DNA from: an uncultured Sterolibacterium sp.
GTDB lineage: Bacteria; Pseudomonadota; Gammaproteobacteria; Burkholderiales; Rhodocyclaceae
DNA length: 64,000 nucleotides
Direction: 5' to 3'
Assembly: GCA_903832735.1 (NCBI GenBank)
Contig: CAILCO010000077.1
Location: 1 to 64,000, forward strand
Position numbers and translations under genes: made by a program
Shown here: positions 48,796-56,782 of the stretch, one piece after another
Position numbering within the stretch: the first letter of the stretch is position 1
How the letters are laid out: the number at the start of each line of letters is the position of its first letter
Notes under the pieces: model-generated
Database searches by the model: none
What the model was told of the DNA's origin: nothing
Seen by the model: only the letters and a program-made list of their open reading frames with translations

Positions 48796-49959
48796 TCAAA
48801 CGGCGTAACGCCGCAGGCGTAGGGAAAACTCCTCCAATTGAGCGATACCGCTCTGCTCGGCGCGGTGTATCCATTCCTGCAACTGCTTCAGGAGTTGCTC
48901 ATGACTCGCGGCGGAACGCGCCCACAGTGCCGTCAGATCGCTGCGCATGGCATAGACCTGGGACAGGCGATCGCTCTCTTTCAGCACCGAGGCGAGCCCT
49001 TCCTGCTCCGGCGTCAATAACTTGGCAGCATCCTCGCCCAACCAGCGCCGCAAGGCCCGGCCCTGCCGCGCATCGAGCTTGAGCTTGCCGATCTCTTCTC
49101 CGGCGATGCGCTGCAGCGACTTCATATACTTCGCTAGGACATCGTACCGATGGGTGATGATGGCCTGCAGGGTAGTAGCATCGACCGTCGAACGAATGAT
49201 GCCGAGCTTGGGTGTCGGCGCGATCTTCTTCACGCGGGCCAGCCCGAGGATTTCCAGGATACGGATATAGAGCCAGCCGACGTCAAATTCGTACCATTTA
49301 TTTGAGAGCTTGGCTGAAGTGGCGTAGGCATGGTGGTTGTTATGCAGTTCCTCGCCACCGATGAGGATGCCCCAAGGCAGGATGTTGCTGCTGGCATCCG
49401 CGCTGGCGAAATTGCGATAACCCCAGTAGTGCCCGATACCGTTGATGACCCCTGCCGCCCAGAACGGGATCCAGAGCACTTGGGCGGTCCAGATCAGCGC
49501 CCCGGGAAGCGCGCCGAACAACGCGATATCGACGAGCAGCATGATGGCGATGCCCAGCTTATGGAAGGGTGTGTATAAGTGGTGCTCCAGCCAGTCATCG
49601 GGAGTACCGTGACCATAGCGCGCCATGGTATCGGCGTTGCGCGATTCCCTGACATAGAGGAACACGCCGCCCCACAGTACCTGGTTTAGGCCGCGGATCT
49701 GCGGACTATGCGGATCGTCCGGCGTCTCACACTTGGCGTGATGCTTGCGGTGAATTGCCGCCCATTCCTTGGTGACCATGCCGGTGGTCAGCCACAGCCA
49801 GAGGCGGAAAAAGTGGCTCGCCACCTGCCCCAGTTCGAGTGCCCGGTGCGCCTGGTAGCGGTGCAGAAATATGGTCACAGCCGCGATGGACACATGGGTC
49901 AGCAGAAGCGTGGCCACTACATACCCCCACCAGGGCAGATGGATCAAACCTGAGAACAT
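48796..49959 (-). CDS. Membrane fatty acid (acyl-CoA/acyl-lipid) desaturase with C-terminal extension
   Basis: 387 residues. The three histidine boxes are HRYQAHR (near 33), HRKHHAKC (near 70) and EELHNNHHAY (near 204), binding the di-iron centre of integral-membrane desaturases. There are about four membrane helices. It would introduce a delta-9-type double bond and adjust membrane fluidity. Residues about 260-387 form an unusual helical extension whose last part (LTALWARSAASHEQLLKQLQ, then RAEQSGIAQLEEFSLRLR) recalls the C-terminus of ISL3-type transposases; I believe related desaturases carry it too. Confidence 0.9.
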   Translation of the reverse strand: MFSGLIHLPWWGYVVATLLLTHVSIAAVTIFLHRYQAHRALELGQVASHFFRLWLWLTTGMVTKEWAAIHRKHHAKCETPDDPHSPQIRGLNQVLWGGVFLYVRESRNADTMARYGHGTPDDWLEHHLYTPFHKLGIAIMLLVDIALFGALPGALIWTAQVLWIPFWAAGVINGIGHYWGYRNFASADASSNILPWGILIGGEELHNNHHAYATSAKLSNKWYEFDVGWLYIRILEILGLARVKKIAPTPKLGIIRSTVDATTLQAIITHRYDVLAKYMKSLQRIAGEEIGKLKLDARQGRALRRWLGEDAAKLLTPEQEGLASVLKESDRLSQVYAMRSDLTALWARSAASHEQLLKQLQEWIHRAEQSGIAQLEEFSLRLRRYAV

Positions 49960-50028
49960 GCAGAATATGCCTTTCGAGATATAAGTCGCTTCGACTCGAT
50001 TCTACGCGAATAATTCCCTGGCAAGAGT

Positions 50029-51294
50029 TCACACCCCGGTGCCAAGCAGACGTACTTCGCGCTGCGGATAGGGAATTTCGATTCCGGCGGCCTGGAATCC
50101 AGCCCATATGGCGAGGTTGATGTCGGAGCGGATTTGCAACGTGCCTTCCTGAGGGTCCGCGATCCAGAAACCGAGTTCGAGGCTGATGCCGGAATCGCCG
50201 AATGCCGCCAGGAAGGCCTTGGGCGCGGGGTCGGCAAGGACCCGGGATTGTCGCGCGGCGGCTTCAAGCATGATCTCCATCGCCTTCCCGACATCGCTGG
50301 CATAGGCAACCTGTATCTGCAAACTGATCCGTATGCGCGGATCGCTGAAAGACTCATTCAAGACCACGGATCCCACCAGCACCTCGTTGGGAACGATCGC
50401 CTCCACTCCAGAGAGGCCTTTCAATACCGTGTAGCGCGTGGTAATCCGGGTCACCTGTCCACGCTCAGCGCCAACGCTGATGACATTGCCGATGCGGATG
50501 GAGCGATCAAGCAAGATGATGAAACCCGAAACGTAATTGCTGGCGATCTTCTGCAGGCCGAAACCCAGGCCAACGCCAAAGGCGCCGCTGAAGACGGAAA
50601 GCGTGGTGAGATCGATGCCCACCAGCGGCAGGCCGATCAGTACTGCCAGCAACAGCAGCAGTGCTTTCGAGAGCCGGGTGAACACCACGCGCAGGTTGCT
50701 GTCCATGTCGGCAGCGGACATCAGCCTCGCTTCGATCAGACCGCTGACCCAGAGCGCCACGAGCAGCGTAGCAAGCACCGTTACCAAGCCCTGCAACACC
50801 ATCCAGAGATTGAGCTTCTGCTTGCCGACGGTAATGACGACAGCCTCCATCATGTCGATAAGATCCGGCAGCAGGCCGGTGATGTGCAAGGCCACCACAC
50901 CCCAGACTACGAGCGAGAATGCGCGCTCGAACGACGCCAGCCAACCCGAACTGCCGAAGGTCTGGCGCAGCACGTAGAACACGATACGGATCACGGCAAG
51001 GGAAGCCAGAAGCGGCACGGCCAGCAACAGCAGGTGTACAGGGAAACGATGTCTCAACAACGGCAGTGTCACCAGCACCAGCACCAGGGCCACGACCGGG
51101 AAGGCCAAGCGTTGCAGACCACCCTGACCAAAACGCCAGGCGCGCCCGGAGGCCTCGGCTCGGCCACGCACCTGACGATCAACGAAAAATGCAATCACCA
51201 AACAGACGAGCAATGCGCCGACCTGCCAGAACAAATCCGGTTGCTGCAAATCGTGCCAGAACTCGATGAGCAAATTTGAAATATCGTGCGGCAT
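50029..51294 (-). CDS. MscS-family mechanosensitive ion channel
   Basis: 421 residues from ATG 51294. Several N-terminal membrane helices precede the pore helix, which is glycine/alanine-rich (LSVFSGAFGVGLGFGLQKIA) as in MscS TM3, then SNYVSGFIILLDRSIRIGN at the start of the cytoplasmic beta domain. PNEVLVGSVVLNES is the middle-beta signature. With extra helices it is larger than MscS (286 aa) and closer to YbdG- or MscM-type relatives. It releases solutes on osmotic downshock. It is the gene before the desaturase on the minus strand. Confidence 0.92.
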   Translation of the reverse strand: MPHDISNLLIEFWHDLQQPDLFWQVGALLVCLVIAFFVDRQVRGRAEASGRAWRFGQGGLQRLAFPVVALVLVLVTLPLLRHRFPVHLLLLAVPLLASLAVIRIVFYVLRQTFGSSGWLASFERAFSLVVWGVVALHITGLLPDLIDMMEAVVITVGKQKLNLWMVLQGLVTVLATLLVALWVSGLIEARLMSAADMDSNLRVVFTRLSKALLLLLAVLIGLPLVGIDLTTLSVFSGAFGVGLGFGLQKIASNYVSGFIILLDRSIRIGNVISVGAERGQVTRITTRYTVLKGLSGVEAIVPNEVLVGSVVLNESFSDPRIRISLQIQVAYASDVGKAMEIMLEAAARQSRVLADPAPKAFLAAFGDSGISLELGFWIADPQEGTLQIRSDINLAIWAGFQAAGIEIPYPQREVRLLGTGV

Positions 51295-51317
51295 GGCTTG
51301 TGCCTCTGTTGCGGCCA

Positions 51318-51887
51318 CTACTCGAGGAGGCCCTGCGGGTAGGGCAACGCCTCGACCCGATGGCGCCGCCAATTGTCAAGATAGGCTAGTGCAAGCCCTG
51401 GGTTGCCGCGCAGGATCAACAGATTTTCGGCATTGCGCGCCTGCGCCGAGAAGGTGAAATTATAGCTGCCGGTGACCACTGCCCCTGTCGCTTCTTCCGG
51501 GTCGATCAGCATGATCTTGTTATGCGCAGAGGCATAACGAACCTCGATCCAGACCGGGATCTCGGCTGCGGCCAATTGCGGAATCTGGCTGCGGCCGAAT
51601 TCATCCTTGACCAGCATCTCGCGATCCGAGAGCACGGAGACTGCGACGCCGCGCTTCTTCGCCTCGATCAACGCCTTGGCCAGCGGCCGACTGGTAAGCA
51701 GATAGGCCTGCACATAGATCGCCCTGCGCGCCTCTTGGAGTACCCGCAGCACGGCGCCTTCGGCATCGTCCCAGGGCGTGAAAGCCAGTTCGATCGTGCC
51801 AGCAGCAGGCAGTGCCGACGATTCCGCTTGCGCCTGTCCAGGCAGAGCCAGCAGGAAGCTGGAAGCCAGGGCAAGGAAAAACTTCAT
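51318..51887 (-). CDS. Exported PLD-like (HKD) phosphodiesterase, Nuc type
   Basis: 189 residues with a signal peptide ending near LPGQAQAES (residue 21). A single HKD motif, AHNKIMLIDPEEATGAVVTG then SYNFTFSAQARNAEN, matches the Nuc endonuclease family, which dimerises to bring two HKD motifs together. AIYVQAYLLTSRPLAKALIE is a family block. It is likely a periplasmic nuclease or phosphodiesterase. It overlaps the RsmB-like gene by 4 bp. Confidence 0.87.
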   Translation of the reverse strand: MKFFLALASSFLLALPGQAQAESSALPAAGTIELAFTPWDDAEGAVLRVLQEARRAIYVQAYLLTSRPLAKALIEAKKRGVAVSVLSDREMLVKDEFGRSQIPQLAAAEIPVWIEVRYASAHNKIMLIDPEEATGAVVTGSYNFTFSAQARNAENLLILRGNPGLALAYLDNWRRHRVEALPYPQGLLE

Positions 51888-53149
51888 GGCAGTCGTTCCA
51901 GGGCGACGGCGTAAAAGCCGTCGGTACCATGCGTATGCGGCAGAAGTTGCATATCCTCAGCGCAGTCGATCAAGATACCTTGCTCCGCCAGCAAGGCCAC
52001 GGCAGAGAGACGACGGAAACCAGGATGTTCGGCGAGGAAATCGGCGACGACCATTTCGTTCTCCTCCGGCAGGATGCTGCAAGTCGCATACACCAGGCGC
52101 CCACCCGGCTTTACCAAGCGCGACGCCGCCGCAAGAATATCGTGCTGCTTCTTGCTCAGTTCGAGGATGCCCTCCGGTGTCTGCCGCCACTTCAGGTCAG
52201 GGTTCCGGCGCAAGGTGCCCAGTCCGCTGCATGGCGCATCGACCAGGACGCGGTCGATCTTGCCGGCGAGCCGCTTCACATGCGTGTCGTTCTCGCCCGA
52301 AATGCGCACAGGATGCACGTTGGACAGGCCTGCCCGGGCGACGCGCGGCTTGAGTCGGGCCAGACGCTTGTCGGCGACGTCGAACGCGTAGAGCCTGCCG
52401 GTGGAGCGCATCATGGCGCCGAGCAACAGGGTCTTGCCGCCGGCACCAGCGCAGAAATCCGCGACCATCTCGCCGCGCTTGGGTGCAAGCAGATAACCGA
52501 GCAACTGGCTGCCTTCATCCTGCACTTCAATTGCGCCCTCAAGATACAACGGGTGCCGCTGGAGCGCCGGCTTGGCCTTGAGCCTGATACCCAACGGCGC
52601 ATAACGGCACGCCTCTGCCGCAATGCCATCGGCAGCGAGCCGGGCGAGAACTTCCTCGCGCGTGGCCTTGATGGAGTTGACGCGCAGATCGAGCGGGGCG
52701 CCCTGGTTGAGACCGCGCGCCAGTTGCAGCAAGGCCTCTTCGGACATGCGCGCGCACAACCGGTCGCTCAGCCAATCGGGCAGGTCAGCCTGCTCGGCCA
52801 GCGTCAACGCCGGTTCCGGCTGCGTCCTGAAACTGCTGAGCCATTCGGCCTCCGCCGTCGTGACCGCCTCCGCCAACTGGCGCTGGGAGAGTCCATTGAC
52901 GCGCATCAACGCCGCCAATATCAGGCGTCTTGGCGTCACCAGAGGCTGCACCAGCTTTTCCAGCAGACGGCGACGGCGCAATACGGCATAGGCGGTCTCA
53001 GCGATAAAGCCGCGCTCGCGGCCGCCCAGGGCGCGCCGCTCACGGAAAAATTCCGACAGCACCGCGTCGGCAGGCTGGTTGAATGTCAGCAGTTTTTTCA
53101 ACGCGGTGGCCGCGTCGGCTATCATGCTTGGGGTGATGCGTAAGTTCAT
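51884..53149 (-). CDS. RsmB/NOP-family RNA m5C methyltransferase
   Basis: 421 residues. The N-terminal NusB-like helical domain (1-150) is followed by the SAM-binding motif VADFCAGAGGKTLLLGAMM. The two catalytic cysteines are in VDAPCSGLGTLRRNPD and YATCSILPEENEMV. It methylates C5 of a cytosine in rRNA or tRNA; position 967 of 16S (RsmB) is the usual assignment, but the family has several members, so I leave the symbol out. It sits between the DUF3108 gene and the PLD-like gene. Confidence 0.92.
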   Translation of the reverse strand: MNLRITPSMIADAATALKKLLTFNQPADAVLSEFFRERRALGGRERGFIAETAYAVLRRRRLLEKLVQPLVTPRRLILAALMRVNGLSQRQLAEAVTTAEAEWLSSFRTQPEPALTLAEQADLPDWLSDRLCARMSEEALLQLARGLNQGAPLDLRVNSIKATREEVLARLAADGIAAEACRYAPLGIRLKAKPALQRHPLYLEGAIEVQDEGSQLLGYLLAPKRGEMVADFCAGAGGKTLLLGAMMRSTGRLYAFDVADKRLARLKPRVARAGLSNVHPVRISGENDTHVKRLAGKIDRVLVDAPCSGLGTLRRNPDLKWRQTPEGILELSKKQHDILAAASRLVKPGGRLVYATCSILPEENEMVVADFLAEHPGFRRLSAVALLAEQGILIDCAEDMQLLPHTHGTDGFYAVALERLP

Positions 53150-53155
53150 GGTTTC

Positions 53156-54184
53156 CTATCGTCCCGGTTCGGGAAGTTTGCCGGTTGCAGCCGGCCCATT
53201 ATCATCGAACTCGAGTTCCTCCGCGAGTTGCACGAAACTCTCGCCATTCCGGTCGGTGTAGCGGACTTTCAGCGGCAAGCCATGCAATTCCATAGCTAGC
53301 CAGATTTCCGTCGCCTCGCCACCCTCGCCGACGCTCTTCAAATGCAACACACGCTGCTGACCGAAGCGCAGAAGGAGTTTTTCCTCGCCCAGGACCACGA
53401 AGGCATAGCGCTCGAACTTCTTCCCCGTCGCGATCATCACTTCGCCCGGCACGACCGGCAACTGCTGGCCGAGTTGGTAGAACAGGCTGAGCACGTCCTG
53501 CGCGCCGGGCAACAGCGGCGCCTGCCGGGATCCGGAGAAGCTGAGCCGTTGCGCCGTCCAATCGAAGCTCGCCGCCTCCGCAGCGGCGCCGTTGCGTTCG
53601 GTGCGATACTGGCTCGGTCGTAGGCCTGTGTCGACGATTTCGCCTTCGCTGACCTGCACCACTCTCGCCTGGCGGAACAACGCGGCAATCCCGGTGGTCT
53701 CTGTCACGCTGTTGAGCCAATAGGTCTTGCCGTCATGGCTCCAGCGATGCACCGCCTGGCCGATGACAAAGCCCTGATCGCCGCGGCTGACGGCGAAGCG
53801 GATGCGACCGTGGCGCGGCAGTGACGGCGGGGCCGACTCTGTCGGCAGAGCCTGGGCCGGATGGGACAGCTCCGCTGGCACGGCTTCCGGCGCAACGCTA
53901 GGTGGCGCTATCGAAACTGCCTCAGGTTCGCCGGCAACGGTTTGAACCGGCACTATCGCAGGTTCCGGCGATGGCGCTCTCAATGAACGGCGCGGCTTTG
54001 ACTTCGGGCGGGACGGCGGCGCCACGACCTGCGGTTCGACTGGAGCAGGAATCAACTTCGCGTCGAGTAGCGCCTCGTCCGTTGACGGCTCCAGCGTCGG
54101 CAAGCGCCAGCCGGGCGCCACGAACAGCAGCAGATGCAGCAACAAGGACAAGGCCAGGCCCAGCCCGATTCCCGATCGCCTCAT
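53156..54184 (-). CDS. DUF3108-domain protein with N-terminal anchor
   Basis: 342 residues. One N-terminal hydrophobic segment (GLGLALSLLLHLLLFVAP) probably anchors it to the inner membrane, followed by a Pro/Ala-rich linker (about 45-120) and a C-terminal beta-rich DUF3108 domain (about 125-335). The family is frequent in Betaproteobacteria beside purN and RsmB-like genes, as here. The function is not known; an envelope role is likely. It is 19 bp after purN and 6 bp before the methyltransferase gene. Confidence 0.8.
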   Translation of the reverse strand: MRRSGIGLGLALSLLLHLLLFVAPGWRLPTLEPSTDEALLDAKLIPAPVEPQVVAPPSRPKSKPRRSLRAPSPEPAIVPVQTVAGEPEAVSIAPPSVAPEAVPAELSHPAQALPTESAPPSLPRHGRIRFAVSRGDQGFVIGQAVHRWSHDGKTYWLNSVTETTGIAALFRQARVVQVSEGEIVDTGLRPSQYRTERNGAAAEAASFDWTAQRLSFSGSRQAPLLPGAQDVLSLFYQLGQQLPVVPGEVMIATGKKFERYAFVVLGEEKLLLRFGQQRVLHLKSVGEGGEATEIWLAMELHGLPLKVRYTDRNGESFVQLAEELEFDDNGPAATGKLPEPGR

Positions 54185-54203
54185 CGAGTCCGGCGCAACC
54201 CCG

Positions 54204-54842
54204 TTATGCTGCGACCGGCGCTATCAGAGGCGAAGCGGGCGGGCCCTCGTCCGCGAGCGCCACCCGTCCTTCAGGGGTGAGGCACAGGCGGTCCTCCAGG
54301 AACCAGCGCACCGCCAACGGATAGATCCGGTGTTCCTGGACCAGCACCCGAGCCGCCAGTTCATTCTCATCGTCGTCGCCATGCACCGGCACCGCCGCCT
54401 GGATCACGATCGGACCGGCATCGAGTGCGGGGGTCACGAAATGCACGGTGCAGCCATGAATCTTGACCCCGGCCGCAAGCGCCTGGGCATGCGGCTTCAG
54501 GCCCGGAAACAGCGGCAGGAGGGAAGGATGGATGTTGAGCAAGCGCCCGGCAAAACGGCGCACGAAATCGTCGCCGAGGATACGCATGAAGCCGGCCAGA
54601 ACGACCAGGTCCGCGCCGTGAGCGGCGATCTCGTCGGCTAGGGCGGCATCGAAGGCCTCGCGTGAGGCGTAACGGCGGTGATCGAGCACCGCCGTAGCGA
54701 CGCCGCGCGCCTGGGCCAAGGCTAAACCAAGGGCTTCAGCGCGATCGCTGATGACAGCGGCGACGCGCCCCGGCAGTTTGGCATCGAGCAGGGCCTGGAG
54801 ATTGCTGCCACGGCCGGAGATCAGGATAACGACGGATTTCAT
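54204..54842 (-). CDS. purN: Phosphoribosylglycinamide formyltransferase (GART)
   Basis: 212 residues from ATG 54842 (MKSVVILISGRGSNLQALLD); the 22 extra codons in the ORF are not family-like. The catalytic Asn-His-Asp triad is visible in LLNIHPSLLPLFPG and in CTVHFVTPALDAGPIVIQA. It transfers a formyl group from 10-formyl-THF to GAR in purine synthesis. It is first in the purN-DUF3108-RsmB-like-PLD run. purM is 5 kb away. Confidence 0.97.
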   Translation of the reverse strand: MKSVVILISGRGSNLQALLDAKLPGRVAAVISDRAEALGLALAQARGVATAVLDHRRYASREAFDAALADEIAAHGADLVVLAGFMRILGDDFVRRFAGRLLNIHPSLLPLFPGLKPHAQALAAGVKIHGCTVHFVTPALDAGPIVIQAAVPVHGDDDENELAARVLVQEHRIYPLAVRWFLEDRLCLTPEGRVALADEGPPASPLIAPVAA

Positions 54843-54943
54843 TTGACTGCCGCCAGCACTCGCGCGGCCAGAAAGTAAGGCATCGCTCATCATAGCGCAA
54901 ACTCTCATTTTACGAATACGCTCCAGGACGCGACGCTGCTAAG

Positions 54944-55912
54944 ATGGACCAAACCACCGGGTATGCCATGAACTTCATCACCGACTACGGGCAGGGCATC
55001 TACGGCATAGACTCGGGCTTTGGACGCCCGCAGTCGAATGCCGTGCATCTGATCGTCGAGGGAGGCCATGCCGCGATCGTCGATACGGCCAACAACCGCA
55101 GCCTGCCCCGCGTTCTCGATGCCCTCAGGGCGCTCGGCGTCGCCCCTGACCGGGTGGACTATGTCATTCTCACTCACATCCACCTCGACCATGCCGGCGG
55201 CGCCAGCCTATTGCTGGACTACCTTCCCGAAGCAAGGCTGGCGATGCTTGCCAGCGGCGCTCGGCATATGAGCGACCCATCGCGGCTGATCAAGAGCACC
55301 GTCGCCGTGTATGGCGAAAGCGCGGCGCGCGAGATGTACGGAGAAATCCTGCCAATCGCAACGGATCGCATCGCGAAAGTGCAGAACGGCCAGACCCTGC
55401 CGCTTGCCGGACGGGAGCTCTGCTTTCTCGACACGCCCGGCCACGCCCGGCACCACATGTCTATCCTCGATGGCCGGAGCGGGCATATTTTCGCCGGCGA
55501 CACCTTCGGCCTGTCCTACCGCGAACTGGACAGCAACGGCCGCTGCTTCGCCTTTCCGGCGACGACGCCGACGCAGTTCGATCCGACGGCGCTGCACCGC
55601 TCGATCGATCTGCTTGCGGGCTACCGGCCGGAGGCGATCTATGTCACCCATTTCAGCCAGGTGCGCGATATCCCGCGCCTGGCCGATGACCTGCACCGCC
55701 TCATCGATGCCCATGCCGCACTGGCACTGCGGGAAGGCGCCGGACCGGAGCGCCACGAACGACTCAAGACCGGTGTCGCGGAAATTCTCTGCGGCGAAGC
55801 GTCAAACCAGGGCTGGCGGCTACACGACGAGGAGTTGCTGAAGTTGATGGCCATGGACATCGAACTCAACGCCCAGGGCCTGGGCTGCTGGCTGGAAACG
55901 CTGGAGGGCTAG
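54944..55912 (+). CDS. Metallo-beta-lactamase-fold hydrolase
   Basis: 322 residues; an alternative ATG at 54968 (MNFITDYGQGIYGID) gives 314. The metal motif HIHLDHAGG is near residue 78, followed by GHARHHMSI, the aspartate in FAGDTFG and a later THFSQ, giving a complete dinuclear site. This is the general hydrolase type (glyoxalase II- or flavoprotein-like), not a beta-lactamase by this evidence. The substrate is unknown. It converges with the DedA gene. Confidence 0.88.
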   Translation: MDQTTGYAMNFITDYGQGIYGIDSGFGRPQSNAVHLIVEGGHAAIVDTANNRSLPRVLDALRALGVAPDRVDYVILTHIHLDHAGGASLLLDYLPEARLAMLASGARHMSDPSRLIKSTVAVYGESAAREMYGEILPIATDRIAKVQNGQTLPLAGRELCFLDTPGHARHHMSILDGRSGHIFAGDTFGLSYRELDSNGRCFAFPATTPTQFDPTALHRSIDLLAGYRPEAIYVTHFSQVRDIPRLADDLHRLIDAHAALALREGAGPERHERLKTGVAEILCGEASNQGWRLHDEELLKLMAMDIELNAQGLGCWLETLEG

Positions 55913-55962
55913 AGCCTTCCCCCCAACCCCCGGAGCCTCCGCTTTGCTCCGTCGCTTGCCGG

Positions 55963-55981
55963 CGGCGAGCAGCGCTCGCCG
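55963..55981. terminator. GC hairpin between convergent MBL and DedA genes
   Basis: An 8-bp stem CGGCGAGC/GCTCGCCG with an AGC loop lies in the 157-bp gap. There is no T-tract on either strand, so it is only a weak terminator candidate; the rest of the gap shows nothing else. Confidence 0.35.
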
Positions 55982-56069
55982 AATTCCCGATCTCGCCCCG
56001 AGTAAGGGGACGACCGAGGCTCACTTCGTGCGCAGACGGTCGACGCCTCGCCTTGGGGCGGCCCGTCGG

Positions 56070-56711
56070 CTAGGCCCGCGCCGTACGATGGCGCAGCCAG
56101 CCGATGAGCGCCGGCAAGAGCGAGATGGCGATGATGGCGACGATCACCAGCGATAAATTATTCTTGAACCAGGGCAGGTTGCCGAACCAGTAGCCGGCCA
56201 AGGTCAGCGAACCGATCCACAAGGCGCCTCCGGCCAGATCGAAGGCGAAAAAGCGCGGGTAGGTCATGCGCGCGACACCGGCCACGAACGGCGCGAAGGT
56301 GCGGGCCAGCGGCAGAAAGCGGGCGATGATGACGGTCTTGCCGCCGTGCGTCTCATAGAAGAGATGGGTCTTCAATAACGCCGCCTTGTTGAAGATGCGC
56401 GACTGTTCCCAGCGAAAGGCCTTCGGCCCGATGGCATGGCCAATCCAGTAGTTGGTATTGTCGCCTCCGACCGCGGCGACGAACAATACCGCGCAGAGCA
56501 CCGAGATATCCATACCGCCGCCTGCAGCCAGGGCGCCGGCGACGAACAACAGCGAGTCGCCCGGCAGGAAGGGCGCCACCACCAGACCGGTCTCGCAAAA
56601 GATGATGGCGAACAGGATGGCATAGACCCACAGCCCATACTGCTGGACCAGGATGACCAGATGCTTGTCCAGATGGAGCACGAGATCGGAAAACTGGGCA
56701 AGGAGTTCCAT
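56070..56711 (-). CDS. DedA-family membrane protein
   Basis: 213 residues from ATG 56711. The DedA/SNARE-associated core is FCETGLVVAPFLPGDSLLFV, then VGGDNTNYWIGHAIGPKAF and IARFLPLARTFAPFVAGVA. About five membrane segments. DedA proteins are now seen as lipid flippases or scramblases that recycle undecaprenyl phosphate or phospholipids and affect membrane potential. It is divergent from mutL. Confidence 0.93.
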   Translation of the reverse strand: MELLAQFSDLVLHLDKHLVILVQQYGLWVYAILFAIIFCETGLVVAPFLPGDSLLFVAGALAAGGGMDISVLCAVLFVAAVGGDNTNYWIGHAIGPKAFRWEQSRIFNKAALLKTHLFYETHGGKTVIIARFLPLARTFAPFVAGVARMTYPRFFAFDLAGGALWIGSLTLAGYWFGNLPWFKNNLSLVIVAIIAISLLPALIGWLRHRTARA

Positions 56712-56782
56712 CGCTATTGAGGCAGGAGGCCGGCGGCCGAAGCCGGGCATTCTACCGGAAGCGGCAGTCTATAATCGCCGCC

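Noticed and set aside
48796-49182. Transposase remnant as a mobile element
   Set aside because: The similarity to an ISL3 C-terminus is within an intact desaturase frame, with no inverted repeats or target duplications, so no mobile element is called.
50134-51279. 381-aa plus-strand ORF antisense to the MscS-like gene
   Set aside because: Gln/His/Arg-rich composition typical of antisense frames; the membrane channel on the minus strand is clear.
51812-53143. 443-aa plus-strand ORF antisense to the RsmB-like gene
   Set aside because: Although long, it has no motif, and the methyltransferase on the minus strand has all catalytic signatures.
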